From contig JAWKZG010000025.1 of assembly GCA_041396125.1 (NCBI GenBank), positions 7,453-71,452 of the forward strand: a DNA stretch of 64,000 nt. The letters run 5' to 3'. This DNA comes from JAWKZG01 sp041396125. GTDB taxonomy: Bacteria; Pseudomonadota; Gammaproteobacteria; Competibacterales; Competibacteraceae. The position numbers and the translations under genes were made by a program. Below are positions 1 to 8,954 of the stretch, one piece after another. The notes beneath the pieces were generated by a model. It made no database searches. It was not told where the DNA came from and saw only the letters and a program-made list of their open reading frames with translations. Numbering within the stretch: position 1 is the first letter of the stretch; each line of letters starts with the position of its first letter.

Positions 1-90
1 CCCGGCAATGATAGGATGTTATCATACGGCATACAAACATTATATAAAATTAACAGAATAAAGCTTGAATACAATCACATCAATGCGCAA

Positions 91-2517
91 CTACATTTCC
101 GGTTGTCGTTTTATCTGGCGCATCATTTTGGGCAATTGCGTCACATCTTCCCCTTTCTCCTCTACAGGAGTGGGAATGCGCTGCAATGCAATCTGCAATA
201 CCTCATCTATCCATTTGACTGGTCTAACATCCAGCTTAGACAAAATATTTTTTGGGATGTCGACCAAGTCCTTGCTATTATCTTCGGGAATTATAACCAC
301 TTCCATGCCAGCCCGGTGCGCTGCAAGCAATTTTTCCTTCAAGCCACCGATCGGTAAAACCTGCCCTCGCAGTGTAATTTCTCCAGTCATCGCAACACTT
401 GATCGAACTGGGATTCGGGTTAAAGCGGATATCAATGCTGTAGCCATAGCGATGCCAGCGCTTGGGCCATCTTTTGGCGTTGCTCCCTCAGGAACATGAA
501 CGTGGAAATCATAAGCTTGGTAAAAATCTTTGGCAATGCCCAGTGAAGCCGCACGGCTTCGCACCACAGTTAATGCCGCTTGAATAGATTCCTGCATGAC
601 CTCACCCAGCTGGCCAGTATTCATGAGCTTGCCTTTACCCGGCACCAAAGCAGCTTCAATGGTAAGGAGCTCTCCACCAACTTCTGTCCATGCCAAGCCG
701 GTTACCTGACCAATCTGATCCTCTTCCTCTGCAAGACCATATCGAAAACGGCGAACACCCAAATACTTATCCAGATTCTTGAGCGATATTGAAGTCTTGC
801 CCTGGCTGGCTTTTAAAGCTAGCGATTTAACTACTTTACGGCAAATTTTAGCGAGTTCGCGTTCCAGGTTTCGTACACCGGCTTCCCGGGTGTAATAGCG
901 GATAATGCCACGAATCGCAGATTCCTTGATATCGATTTCGCTTAATTCCAAGCCATTTTTTTCGATCTGTTTAGGTACTAGGTAGCGCAGAGCGATGTTA
1001 ACTTTTTCATCTTCCGTATAACCCGGTATCCGAATGACTTCCATTCGATCTAACAGAGGACCTGGAATATGCATAGAGTTCGCTGTCGCGACAAACATAA
1101 CGTGCGAGAGATCAAAATCAACTTCCAGGTAATGATCACTGAAAGTATGGTTTTGTTCCGGGTCTAGGACTTCCAGCAAAGCTGATGAAGGGTCGCCCCG
1201 AAAATCCATCGACATTTTATCAATTTCATCTAGCAAAAACAGTGGGTTTTTAGTTCCCACTTTAGACATATTCTGGATGATTTTACCTGGCAAAGAACCA
1301 ATATAGGTACGCCGGTGCCCTCTGATTTCCGCTTCATCGCGCACTCCGCCCAGCGACATGCGGGTGAACTTTCTGTTCGTCGCACGCGCGATAGAACGTC
1401 CCAGCGAGGTTTTACCTACGCCCGGCGGGCCAACTAAACATAATATGGGACCATTAAGTTTGCGTGATCGTTGTTGCACAGCCAGATATTCGAGAATGCG
1501 TTCTTTAACAGACTCCAACCCATAATGATCTTCTTCAAGAATTTTCTCGGCGGCGCTAATATCATTACGAATTTTAGACTTTTTCTTCCACGGAGCACCA
1601 ACCAGCCAGTCGAGATAGTTGCGCACAACCGTAGCTTCTGCCGACATCGGCGACATCATTTTGAGCTTATTAAGCTCGGCTGTTGCCTTGGCTTTGGCTT
1701 CCTTGCTCATACCGGCCTGTTCAATTTTCTTGGTCAGTTCTTCGACTTCGTTCGGAGCGTCGTCTAGATCGCCCAACTCCTTCTGGATGGCCTTCATCTG
1801 CTCATTTAAATAGTATTCGCGCTGGCTTTTTTCCATCTGCTGCTTAACCCGCGAACGTATGCGTTTTTCCACTTGCAGCACATCAGTTTCGCCTTGAATT
1901 AATTGCAATAAATATTCAAGCCTTTGTCTGATACTGACAATCTCAAGAATTTTTTGTTTTTCATCCAGCTTCATACCCATATGAGCAGCGATAGTATCGG
2001 CCAGGCGACCAGGATCATCGATACTCGCCAGTGATGTCAGCACTTCGCTGGGAATTTTCTTATTAAGCTTTACATATTGATCAAATGCGCTGAGTACTGA
2101 ACGCATCATCACTTCGGTTTCACGGTCCTGTGCTGGCTGAGTATCGTCCAGCGTTTGCACCTGAGCCAGAAAGCAGTGGTCAATTTCAGTATACTGATCA
2201 ATGCCAACACGCTGACTACCTTCAACTAGCACTTTAACCGTACCATCGGGCAGTTTCAGGAGCTGTAAAATACTGGACAGCGTGCCAATCGGATGCAAAT
2301 CATCCACACCGGGATCGTCAACATCAGCGCTTTTCTGAGCAACTAAAACGATTGTTTTACCATTTTCCATCGCGTATTCGAGCGCTCGGATGGATTTCTC
2401 ACGCCCGACAAAAAGCGGTATCACCATATGCGGGTACACAACGACATCCCGCAGCGGCAGAACCGGCATCGGTTGTTCCAAATGAGTCTCGTCAGGATAT
2501 TGACTGGTATTAGACAT
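91..2517 (-). CDS. lon: ATP-dependent protease Lon
   Basis: Cytoplasmic AAA+ serine protease that degrades misfolded and selected regulatory proteins. The 808-residue product has the usual family length. The N-terminal LON substrate-binding domain opens with PVLPLRDVVVYPHM. The AAA+ module has Walker A GPPGVGKT and Walker B LFLLDEIDK. The C-terminal peptidase domain carries the catalytic serine in PKDGPSAG (about residue 686) and its lysine partner in GGLKEKL (about 729), spaced 43 residues apart as in E. coli. ATG at 2517 is preferred over the GTG directly upstream because GAGGAG lies 5 bases before the ATG but only 2 before the GTG. It lies 167 bp downstream of clpX on the same strand. A CCCCGAAT box upstream resembles a weak sigma-32 -10 element, but I do not trust it. 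Confidence 0.97.
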   Translation of the reverse strand: MSNTSQYPDETHLEQPMPVLPLRDVVVYPHMVIPLFVGREKSIRALEYAMENGKTIVLVAQKSADVDDPGVDDLHPIGTLSSILQLLKLPDGTVKVLVEGSQRVGIDQYTEIDHCFLAQVQTLDDTQPAQDRETEVMMRSVLSAFDQYVKLNKKIPSEVLTSLASIDDPGRLADTIAAHMGMKLDEKQKILEIVSIRQRLEYLLQLIQGETDVLQVEKRIRSRVKQQMEKSQREYYLNEQMKAIQKELGDLDDAPNEVEELTKKIEQAGMSKEAKAKATAELNKLKMMSPMSAEATVVRNYLDWLVGAPWKKKSKIRNDISAAEKILEEDHYGLESVKERILEYLAVQQRSRKLNGPILCLVGPPGVGKTSLGRSIARATNRKFTRMSLGGVRDEAEIRGHRRTYIGSLPGKIIQNMSKVGTKNPLFLLDEIDKMSMDFRGDPSSALLEVLDPEQNHTFSDHYLEVDFDLSHVMFVATANSMHIPGPLLDRMEVIRIPGYTEDEKVNIALRYLVPKQIEKNGLELSEIDIKESAIRGIIRYYTREAGVRNLERELAKICRKVVKSLALKASQGKTSISLKNLDKYLGVRRFRYGLAEEEDQIGQVTGLAWTEVGGELLTIEAALVPGKGKLMNTGQLGEVMQESIQAALTVVRSRAASLGIAKDFYQAYDFHVHVPEGATPKDGPSAGIAMATALISALTRIPVRSSVAMTGEITLRGQVLPIGGLKEKLLAAHRAGMEVVIIPEDNSKDLVDIPKNILSKLDVRPVKWIDEVLQIALQRIPTPVEEKGEDVTQLPKMMRQIKRQPEM

Positions 2518-2684
2518 CACAGCTCCTCAAAACCAGAAGCCTCAGCACCGGATAGAGACAGGTGCCGAGGAAAAATTCGGGGACAGCAGCATGCACTGCT
2601 TAAGCAGACTGGCTTACAAGCCTTTGGCAGCGTAGCAGCGCTAAAGATTAGTACCGACCGCAAATTGAAATTCAAACATTAACA

Positions 2685-3959
2685 TCAATCGGAGGAAGCC
2701 ACTCGGCGCGGTTCCGACTGTTCATAGATAAAATACGGTTTTGCATCGCCGTTAATCATCGCTTCGTCAATGACGACTTTACGAACATTAGCCAAACTGG
2801 GCAAATCATACATAGTATCAAGCAGAATTTGTTCCAGTATCGTGCGCAGACCGCGAGCGCCTGTTTTACGTTCCATTGCTTTACGGGCAACTGCACGCAA
2901 AGCTTCTTCGCGGAACTCAATTTCACAATCTTCCATTTCAAACAGGCGGGAGAACTGCTTAGTAATTGCATTTTTAGGCTCAACCAGAATGCGCACCAGC
3001 GCCTCTTCATCAAGTTCCCGCAAAGTGGCAACTACCGGTAAACGGCCGACAAACTCTGGAATCAAGCCATATTTAATAAGATCTTCAGGTTCAACCAAGC
3101 TGAGCAGATCGTCAAATTGACGATTTGTTTTGCTTTTAACCTGAGCTGAAAAACCAATCCCGCCTTTTTCTGAGCGATCACGTATAACTTTTTCCAGACC
3201 GGCAAACGCTCCACCACAAATAAACAGGATATTTGAGGTATCGACCTGCAGAAATTCCTGTTGCGGATGCTTGCGCCCTCCTTGCGGAGGAACAGAGGCG
3301 ATGGTGCCTTCAATCAACTTCAGTAAGGCCTGTTGCACGCCTTCGCCGGATACGTCCCGAGTAATAGATGGATTATCCGATTTCCGAGAAATTTTATCGA
3401 TCTCATCAATGTATACGATACCGGTCTGAGCTTTCTCGACATCGTAGTCACATTTCTGCAGCAATTTTTGGATAATATTCTCGACATCTTCACCAACATA
3501 ACCAGCTTCTGTCAGTGTAGTCGCGTCCGCGATTGTGAAAGGGACATTGAGCAATCGCGCCAAGGTTTCAGCCAGCAGGGTTTTACCGGACCCGGTGGGG
3601 CCAATAAGCAGAATATTGCTTTTGGCAATTTCAACTTCACCGGACTCATTTTTGAGTTCCAAGCGCTTGTAATGATTGTAAACAGCGACAGCCAGCACTT
3701 TCTTGGCCCGATCCTGACCAATCACATACTGGTTGAGAACCTCGTAAATATCCCGTGGTTTGGGAAGCTTACCACTGTCAATCGGCGGCTTGTCTTCCAT
3801 TTCCTCGCGGATGATATCGTTACACAGCTCCACACATTCATCGCAGATGAACACATTGGGGCCAGCGATCAATTTCCGCACTTCGTGCTGACTTTTACCA
3901 CAGAAGGAACAATACAAGAGTTTTCCGTCGTCACCCTTGTCGTTTCTGTCTTTGCTCAT
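2685..3959 (-). CDS. clpX: ATP-dependent Clp protease ATP-binding subunit ClpX
   Basis: AAA+ unfoldase that delivers substrates, including ssrA-tagged proteins, to ClpP. The 424-residue product has the N-terminal zinc-binding domain with cysteines 17, 20, 39 and 42 (CSFC...CDEC). Walker A GPTGSGKT is at residues 120-127, Walker B is VYIDEIDK, and the ClpP-docking IGF loop appears in KGGIGFSAQ. The ATG is preceded by GAGGAAG at normal spacing. It lies downstream of clpP with a 230 bp gap and upstream of lon, the usual clpP-clpX-lon order. Its tmRNA-tagged substrates would come from the ssrA gene also present in this window. Confidence 0.97.
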   Translation of the reverse strand: MSKDRNDKGDDGKLLYCSFCGKSQHEVRKLIAGPNVFICDECVELCNDIIREEMEDKPPIDSGKLPKPRDIYEVLNQYVIGQDRAKKVLAVAVYNHYKRLELKNESGEVEIAKSNILLIGPTGSGKTLLAETLARLLNVPFTIADATTLTEAGYVGEDVENIIQKLLQKCDYDVEKAQTGIVYIDEIDKISRKSDNPSITRDVSGEGVQQALLKLIEGTIASVPPQGGRKHPQQEFLQVDTSNILFICGGAFAGLEKVIRDRSEKGGIGFSAQVKSKTNRQFDDLLSLVEPEDLIKYGLIPEFVGRLPVVATLRELDEEALVRILVEPKNAITKQFSRLFEMEDCEIEFREEALRAVARKAMERKTGARGLRTILEQILLDTMYDLPSLANVRKVVIDEAMINGDAKPYFIYEQSEPRRVASSD

Positions 3960-4189
3960 AAAACTTCCTCAATGCATTCCGCCGCCACTGAACAGTGGGT
4001 ATGCGAAAAAGCTCGACTCCTCGTTTTCACGAATATTTAGCAGCACGTCATGTTTAAGGCGCTAGCTTCCGGGCACTGTCACCGTTTTTAACCGGCAGCG
4101 GTAACCAAAAGCGACAGCAACGTTGCACCTTTACAACCGTACTGCCACCGGGCTGCGGTGATTGAAGCGTCTGCTGCGATCACTAGTTT

Positions 4190-4816
4190 TTATTCAGCAT
4201 TAGGGCTTCTATGCGAGAGTACTGCATCAATAAGGCCATATTCAACCGCTTCTGCCCCACCCATGAAACGATCCCGGTCGGTGTCTTCGGCGATTTTTTC
4301 CAGCGGCTGCCCCGTATGTTTGGCAAGTACTTCGTTAAGACGCTCACGCACACGCAAAATTTCCCGGGCATGGATATCAATATCGGTTGCCTGGCCTTGA
4401 AAACCACCCAGGGGCTGATGAATCATCAGTCGCGAATGCGGTAACGCAAATCGCTTGCCTTTGGTGCCGCCGGTCAGCAACAGAGCCCCCATGCTTGCAG
4501 CCTGTCCTACACACATAGTACTTACATCTGGCCGTATGAACTGCATGGTATCATATACTGCCATCCCAGCAGTGACAGCACCACCGGGAGAGTTAATGTA
4601 AACATGGATATCTTTATCGGGGTTTTCCGCTTCCAGAAAAAGCAGCTGAGCTACCACCAGATTTGCCATATAGTCCTCGATAGGACCGACAATAAAGATA
4701 ACCCGTTCCTTAAGCAAACGCGAATAGATATCATAGGCGCGCTCGCCGCGTGCGGTCTGCTCGACCACCATAGGCACTAAATTAAGTGCCATGGGCTGTA
4801 CTGCGCTACTGTTCAT
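4190..4816 (-). CDS. clpP: ATP-dependent Clp protease proteolytic subunit ClpP
   Basis: Barrel-forming serine peptidase that pairs with ClpX. The catalytic triad is visible: serine in GQAASMGA (about residue 108), histidine in LMIHQPLGG (about 133) and aspartate in DTDRDRF (about 182), spaced as in E. coli. Start choice is uncertain. The frame is open to an ATG at 4849 inside tig. I use the ATG at 4816, which gives 208 residues with a short propeptide before MALN and has GAGGA upstream. A later ATG at 4792 would give a protein without the propeptide. With the chosen start, clpP overlaps the end of tig by 11 bases, suggesting translational coupling. Confidence 0.95.
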   Translation of the reverse strand: MNSSAVQPMALNLVPMVVEQTARGERAYDIYSRLLKERVIFIVGPIEDYMANLVVAQLLFLEAENPDKDIHVYINSPGGAVTAGMAVYDTMQFIRPDVSTMCVGQAASMGALLLTGGTKGKRFALPHSRLMIHQPLGGFQGQATDIDIHAREILRVRERLNEVLAKHTGQPLEKIAEDTDRDRFMGGAEAVEYGLIDAVLSHRSPNAE

Positions 4817-6167
4817 TGGGGGTGCTATCCTCGCCTGAATCTTGCTCAATATTTCCCGTACCGGACGCTGCCGGACGTTTCGGGTTCATAACCTCTTCAA
4901 AACTCATTGCCTGTTCTTCAAACACAGCACTTTCGAGCAACCAGTCGACAATCTGGTCCTCCATCACTAAATCATGTATTCCTTGCATCAGACGAGGATT
5001 TTGGAGGTAATAACGGACAACTTCGCTGCTATCCTGATAGCTTGCCGCGATATTTTCCAGCCGTTCTCTCACCCGGTCTTCGTCCATTTTAAGCTCGTTT
5101 TCAGCCGCCAGCTTAGCCACTATCAAACCCAAGCTAACCCGTCGATTGGCAGCGTCTTCAAACATTTTGGCTTTGAATGCTTTCGTCTCCGCATCGTCTT
5201 GCTCGGGGAATCCTGCTTGTTTAGCAAGTGTCTCTACCTCTGAGTCAACCAGAGCTTGCGGTACAGGAAATTTATTGACCTGTAATAAAGCATCCATCAC
5301 CTGATTTTTGACATAGGATTTGACACCATCCTGCAATTCACGTTCCATATTCTGGCGCAATGCGGTGCGCAAGCCATCAATACTGCCATCCTCAATACCA
5401 AAGGCCTGTACGAAGGCCTCATCTACTTCCGGCAGCTCGGACTCCTCAACCTTATGCACTTGCACCTTGAATTGTACTGTTTTACCAGCCAGATCTTCAC
5501 TGTGATAATCAGCCGGGAACTGCACTTCAAACTCTGACTCGGTGTTAGCTGACAAACCATGGAGTTTCTGCTCAAACTCGGCAATCATGCGACCTTCGCC
5601 AAGCACGACTTCGGTATTTTCACCCTTGCCACCTGGGAAGCCTTCACCATCGAGAGTGCCTTCAAATGAGATGGTCACCCGGTCGTTTTCCTGGGCTGGC
5701 CGCTCCACTGATACCCAGTTCGCACGTTGCTTGCGCAGGTTTTCGATCATCTTATCGATGTCAATCTCGGCAACCTCAGCGACAGGGCGGGTAATTTTCT
5801 GACCTTCTATGCCACTTGGGGTAAAATCCGGAAACACCTCAAATGTCGCAGCATATTCGAAGTCTTGCCCTTCTTCCATTTTGAGGGGTTCAACTTTTGG
5901 GCCACCAGCCGGGCGCAGCTGCTGTTCAACCAGCGCATCCTGAAAGCTCTGCTCCATGACCTCACCCAGGACTTCTTGCCTGATTTGCGCACCATACATC
6001 CGTTTAATGATTTTCATCGGCACCTTGCCGGGGCGAAATCCGTCAATACGGGCTTTATGGGTAAGGGACTGCAAGCGGCTTTGCACTTTTTGCTCGACAG
6101 CATCCGCCGGCACCTGCACAGTCATCCGGCGCTCAAGACCCTCAAGTTGTTCCACAGAAACTTGCAT
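4806..6167 (-). CDS. tig: Trigger factor (ribosome-associated chaperone and prolyl isomerase)
   Basis: First chaperone to meet nascent chains at the ribosomal exit tunnel. The 453-residue product has the N-terminal ribosome-binding domain with signature GFRPGKVPMKII near residue 45, a central FKBP-type prolyl isomerase domain and a long helical C-terminal chaperone domain. The tail after NPKRPAA is acidic and low complexity. The ATG follows GAGGTG at good spacing. It starts the tig-clpP-clpX-lon run and sits just downstream of the tRNA cluster, an arrangement also known from Pseudomonas. Confidence 0.96.
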   Translation of the reverse strand: MQVSVEQLEGLERRMTVQVPADAVEQKVQSRLQSLTHKARIDGFRPGKVPMKIIKRMYGAQIRQEVLGEVMEQSFQDALVEQQLRPAGGPKVEPLKMEEGQDFEYAATFEVFPDFTPSGIEGQKITRPVAEVAEIDIDKMIENLRKQRANWVSVERPAQENDRVTISFEGTLDGEGFPGGKGENTEVVLGEGRMIAEFEQKLHGLSANTESEFEVQFPADYHSEDLAGKTVQFKVQVHKVEESELPEVDEAFVQAFGIEDGSIDGLRTALRQNMERELQDGVKSYVKNQVMDALLQVNKFPVPQALVDSEVETLAKQAGFPEQDDAETKAFKAKMFEDAANRRVSLGLIVAKLAAENELKMDEDRVRERLENIAASYQDSSEVVRYYLQNPRLMQGIHDLVMEDQIVDWLLESAVFEEQAMSFEEVMNPKRPAASGTGNIEQDSGEDSTPNEQ

Positions 6168-6263
6168 TAATACACCTCAAATTCAGAATCGAAGCCTAAT
6201 CAGCCCCAGGCCCTAGGAATGTTATGTTTAAGAAGCAGAAAGCGCTTGGCGGGATACTAGAAA

Positions 6264-6348
6264 TGGTGCGAAAGGAGAGACTCGAACTCTCACGGGTTGC
6301 CCCACTGGAACCTAAATCCAGCGCGTCTACCAGTTCCGCCACTTTCGC
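6264..6348 (-). tRNA. tRNA-Leu (anticodon UAG)
   Basis: 85-nt tRNA with a long variable arm, as expected for leucine. The acceptor stem pairs GCGAAAG with CTTTCGC, followed by A and an encoded CCA at 6266-6264. The anticodon stem CTGGA/TCCAG holds the loop TTTAGGT, giving anticodon UAG, which reads CUN codons. It is the last of four tRNAs on this strand and is separated from tRNA-His by 221 bp, so it may have its own promoter. Confidence 0.96.
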
Positions 6349-6384
6349 ACGCAACGAAATCCGTCAAAATCGCCATGATGGCGC

Positions 6385-6390
6385 ATTATA
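6385..6390 (-). promoter_or_regulatory. Candidate -10 box for tRNA-Leu
   Basis: On the minus strand this reads TATAAT, a perfect -10, followed by GCGCC, a GC-rich discriminator typical of growth-rate-controlled promoters. It lies about 37 bp before the mature tRNA-Leu 5' end. No good -35 box is seen at 16-18 bp, so this is a weak call. It would explain the unusually long gap between tRNA-His and tRNA-Leu. Confidence 0.35.
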
Positions 6391-6569
6391 CAAAACTGCT
6401 CAATATTGCACACGCAATAGAATCCAAAACACAAACGCACAGTTTATACCAAAATAGAATGGATCTATAAATCGCGATGAGCCAACAGCCCCATCAATCA
6501 ATAAGCGCTTTTTAGTCTTCTTTAAAATAGGGAGATTCCGCTAAAAATGTTGGAATACTTAGGATAGGA

Positions 6570-6646
6570 TGGGGTGGACGATGGGACTCGAACCCACGAC
6601 GACCGGAATCACAATCCGGGGCTCTACCAACTGAGCTACGCCCACC
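6570..6646 (-). tRNA. tRNA-His (anticodon GUG)
   Basis: 77-nt tRNA with an extra G at position -1 opposite C73, the histidine identity feature. The acceptor stem pairs GTGGGCG with CGTCCAC (one G-U pair). The anticodon loop contains GTG within GATTGTGATTC. CCA is encoded. Confidence 0.96.
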
Positions 6647-6733
6647 ATAATAGAATCATGGCATTTACTAAAATTTTTACTATCGTACAACGATACCTGC
6701 ACGCTGTATACCTACCAACCTAGGCGCTGCTAT

Positions 6734-6810
6734 TGGCGCGCCCGGCAGGACTCGAACCTGCAACCCTCGGCTTAGAAGGCCGATGCTCTATCCGGTTGAG
6801 CTACAGGCGC
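6734..6810 (-). tRNA. tRNA-Arg (anticodon UCU)
   Basis: 77-nt tRNA. The acceptor stem pairs GCGCCTG with CGGGCGC (one U-G pair), followed by G and encoded CCA. The anticodon stem TCGGC/GCCGA holds the loop CTTCTAA, giving UCU, which reads AGA and AGG codons. It is second in the cluster, between tRNA-Pro and tRNA-His. Confidence 0.95.
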
Positions 6811-6896
6811 TTAAAGCAGTAATTTCAAGCCTAATTAAAACCCCGGCTTGAACAACTTAGCAGCTGCGCACCCTTTGGCCTATTTGGACGGCACAA

Positions 6897-6973
<77 letters not shown>

Positions 6974-7010
6974 TCGACCTGCACGGCGCACAGCACCGAG
7001 CAGGGTGCGT

Positions 7011-7039
7011 ATGATAGGATCAGAATAGCTTCACGTCAA
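7011..7039 (-). promoter_or_regulatory. sigma-70 promoter of the tRNA cluster
   Basis: On the minus strand, TTGACG (7039-7034), a 17-bp spacer and TATCAT (7016-7011) form a strong sigma-70 promoter. The sequence after the -10 box is GC-rich (ACGCACCC), the discriminator type linked to stringent control of stable RNA. It ends about 38 bp before the mature tRNA-Pro 5' end, leaving a leader for 5' processing. Confidence 0.8.
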
Positions 7040-7087
7040 TCGCAAGAATCACATACATTGCATATTACCGCTCAAACACCACATCAC

Positions 7088-7116
7088 TTGGCTTAATTGC
7101 CCGGTATCATTATGAT
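7088..7116 (+). promoter_or_regulatory. Candidate sigma-70 promoter for ppiA-ppiB-lpxH
   Basis: TTGGCT, a 17-bp spacer and TATGAT lie 34 bp upstream of the ppiA start. The -10 box matches 5 of 6 consensus bases and the -35 box 4 of 6. It is divergent from the tRNA promoter. Confidence 0.55.
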
Positions 7117-7149
7117 GCGCGCATGAATACTCAGCACAGGATCCATTGC

Positions 7150-7722
7150 ATGAAGCCATATCAAACGCTACTTCTTTTACTCAGCCTGTCACTTGGTTGC
7201 TCTGTTGCCTGGGCGGCCCCCAAAGTCACGTTCAGCACCAATCTGGGGGAGATTGTGCTGGAACTTGATTCTGAGAATGCCCCCTACACAGTGGAAAATT
7301 TCACTCAGTATGTACGTGACGGATTTTTTGATGGCACTATTTTTCATCGGGTAATACCTGGTTTTGTGATTCAAGGCGGCGGTTTTACGGCCGATTTCGA
7401 ACGCAAGCCAACACGGCCCCCGATTCAAAACGAAGCAGCCAACGGACTGAAAAATGCTCGTGGCACCATCTCGATGGCACGTACTAATGATCCTCATTCA
7501 GCTACCTCTCAGTTTTTCATTAACCTGACAGATAATGCCATGCTGGATCATACCCAACCATCTGGACGCGGTTGGGGCTACGCGGTTTTTGGCAAAGTCG
7601 TCGCTGGCATGGATGTCGTTGACCAAATCGCCCAACTACAAACCGGCCCCGGCGGCCCATTCCCACGCGATGTGCCGCAAGCCACGGTCATTATTGAAAA
7701 AGCAACTCTATCGGACGAATAA
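7150..7722 (+). CDS. ppiA: Periplasmic peptidyl-prolyl cis-trans isomerase (cyclophilin type)
   Basis: Cyclophilin that catalyses prolyl isomerisation, here predicted to be exported. I choose ATG 7150 because AGGA lies 8 bases upstream and the product then begins with a clear signal peptide (MKPYQT, a leucine-rich core, cleavage near AWAA). The upstream in-frame ATG at 7123 has no ribosome-binding site. The 190-residue product shows the cyclophilin core: FHRVIPGFVIQGGG, the catalytic arginine in FHR, and SQFFINL. It is immediately followed by a second, cytoplasmic cyclophilin. The two look like a duplication retargeted to different compartments. Confidence 0.9.
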   Translation: MKPYQTLLLLLSLSLGCSVAWAAPKVTFSTNLGEIVLELDSENAPYTVENFTQYVRDGFFDGTIFHRVIPGFVIQGGGFTADFERKPTRPPIQNEAANGLKNARGTISMARTNDPHSATSQFFINLTDNAMLDHTQPSGRGWGYAVFGKVVAGMDVVDQIAQLQTGPGGPFPRDVPQATVIIEKATLSDE

Positions 7723-7724
7723 TT

Positions 7725-8222
7725 ATGGTCATATTACACACCAACAAAGGCTCAATCAGCCTTGAGCTTGATCACCAGAACGCCCCCGAAACTGCGGCCA
7801 ATTTTCTGCGCTATGCCAAAGACGATTTTTTCGCAGGGACCTTATTCCATCGGGTGATTCCAAATTTCATGGTTCAAGGTGGCGGATTGTTGCCGGACAT
7901 GGCTTCCAAACCGGCACACCCTCCGATCAAGAATGAAGCCAATAACGGACTGTCCAATACCGTTGGCAGCATCGCGATGGCGCGGACCAACGATCCTCAC
8001 TCCGCCAGCTCACAGTTTTTCATTAATGTAGCGGACAATACCTTTCTGGATCACAAATCGCCTACGCCTCAAGGCTGGGGATACTGTGTATTCGGCCGTG
8101 TCAGTGCCGGTATGGATGTAGTCGAGGAGATTGTCAAAGTGCCGACCACCAGTCGCGGTGGTCACCAGGACGTACCTGTCGACGATATCATTATCGAGCG
8201 GGTCGAGGTGCTAGAGGACTAA
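7725..8222 (+). CDS. ppiB: Cytoplasmic peptidyl-prolyl cis-trans isomerase (cyclophilin type)
   Basis: 165-residue single-domain cyclophilin without a signal peptide. Core motifs are FHRVIPNFMVQGGG, SQFFINVADN and the C-terminal GYCVFGRV. It starts 2 bases after the ppiA stop, and its own stop lies 3 bases before the TTG start of lpxH, so the three genes form a tight operon. In Pseudomonas a ppiB gene also sits beside this tRNA cluster. Confidence 0.93.
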   Translation: MVILHTNKGSISLELDHQNAPETAANFLRYAKDDFFAGTLFHRVIPNFMVQGGGLLPDMASKPAHPPIKNEANNGLSNTVGSIAMARTNDPHSASSQFFINVADNTFLDHKSPTPQGWGYCVFGRVSAGMDVVEEIVKVPTTSRGGHQDVPVDDIIIERVEVLED

Positions 8223-8225
8223 TTT

Positions 8226-8954
8226 TTGACAACGCTGTTCATCTCAGACTTGCACCTGGACGCCAATCGGCCAGAGATTACCCGGTTATTTCTGGATTTT
8301 CTGGTGCAGCGGGCAAATCAGGCCGAGGCCTTGTACATCCTGGGCGATCTGTTTGAAGCCTGGCTGGGCGACGATGACAATAGCGACCTCAATGAGTGTG
8401 TCGCTAGGGGGCTACGGCAGCTTGGTGATACAACAGCCGTTTATTTCATACACGGCAACCGGGATTTCCTGCTGGGCACTGCCTATGCCGAGCAGGCACA
8501 TATGCAGCTATTACCGGAAGCCAAAATTATTGATCTCTATGGCCAACGCACGCTTATTATGCATGGCGATACCCTCTGCACTGATGATATCGAATATCAG
8601 GCCTTCCGGACCAAAGTACGCAATCCGACCTGGCAACAGCAAATCCTGGCTCTGCCGCTGCCGCAACGCCGCCAACTGGCAAGCCAGCTACGGGAAACCA
8701 GTCAGGCTGCTACCCGTCTGAAAGCCGAGGAGATAACCGATGTCAACCAGCAAGCTGTACTGGAGGCCTTGCAGGACTATCAGGTCGATCTGCTGATCCA
8801 TGGTCACACCCACCGCCCGGCGGTGCATAACCTGGATCATGAGAACCGGACTGCCCGCCGTATTGTGCTCGGCGACTGGTACGAACAAGGCAGTGTGCTG
8901 GTCTGCACAGCAGACGGACAACAGCTGGAAAGCCTGTGCAAGAGCAGCGCCTGA
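8226..8954 (+). CDS. lpxH: UDP-2,3-diacylglucosamine pyrophosphatase LpxH
   Basis: Calcineurin-like phosphoesterase of lipid A synthesis; cleaves UDP-2,3-diacylglucosamine to lipid X and UMP at the inner membrane. The 242-residue product has the metal-binding motifs SDLHLD (Asp8, His10), ILGDLFEAWLGDD (Asp41), HGNRD (Asn78) and IHGHTHRP. It uses a TTG start: AGAGGA lies about 7 bases upstream, there is no other plausible start, and the phosphoesterase motif begins at residue 6. The stop overlaps the next gene as TGATG, implying translational coupling. Confidence 0.95.
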   Translation: MTTLFISDLHLDANRPEITRLFLDFLVQRANQAEALYILGDLFEAWLGDDDNSDLNECVARGLRQLGDTTAVYFIHGNRDFLLGTAYAEQAHMQLLPEAKIIDLYGQRTLIMHGDTLCTDDIEYQAFRTKVRNPTWQQQILALPLPQRRQLASQLRETSQAATRLKAEEITDVNQQAVLEALQDYQVDLLIHGHTHRPAVHNLDHENRTARRIVLGDWYEQGSVLVCTADGQQLESLCKSSA

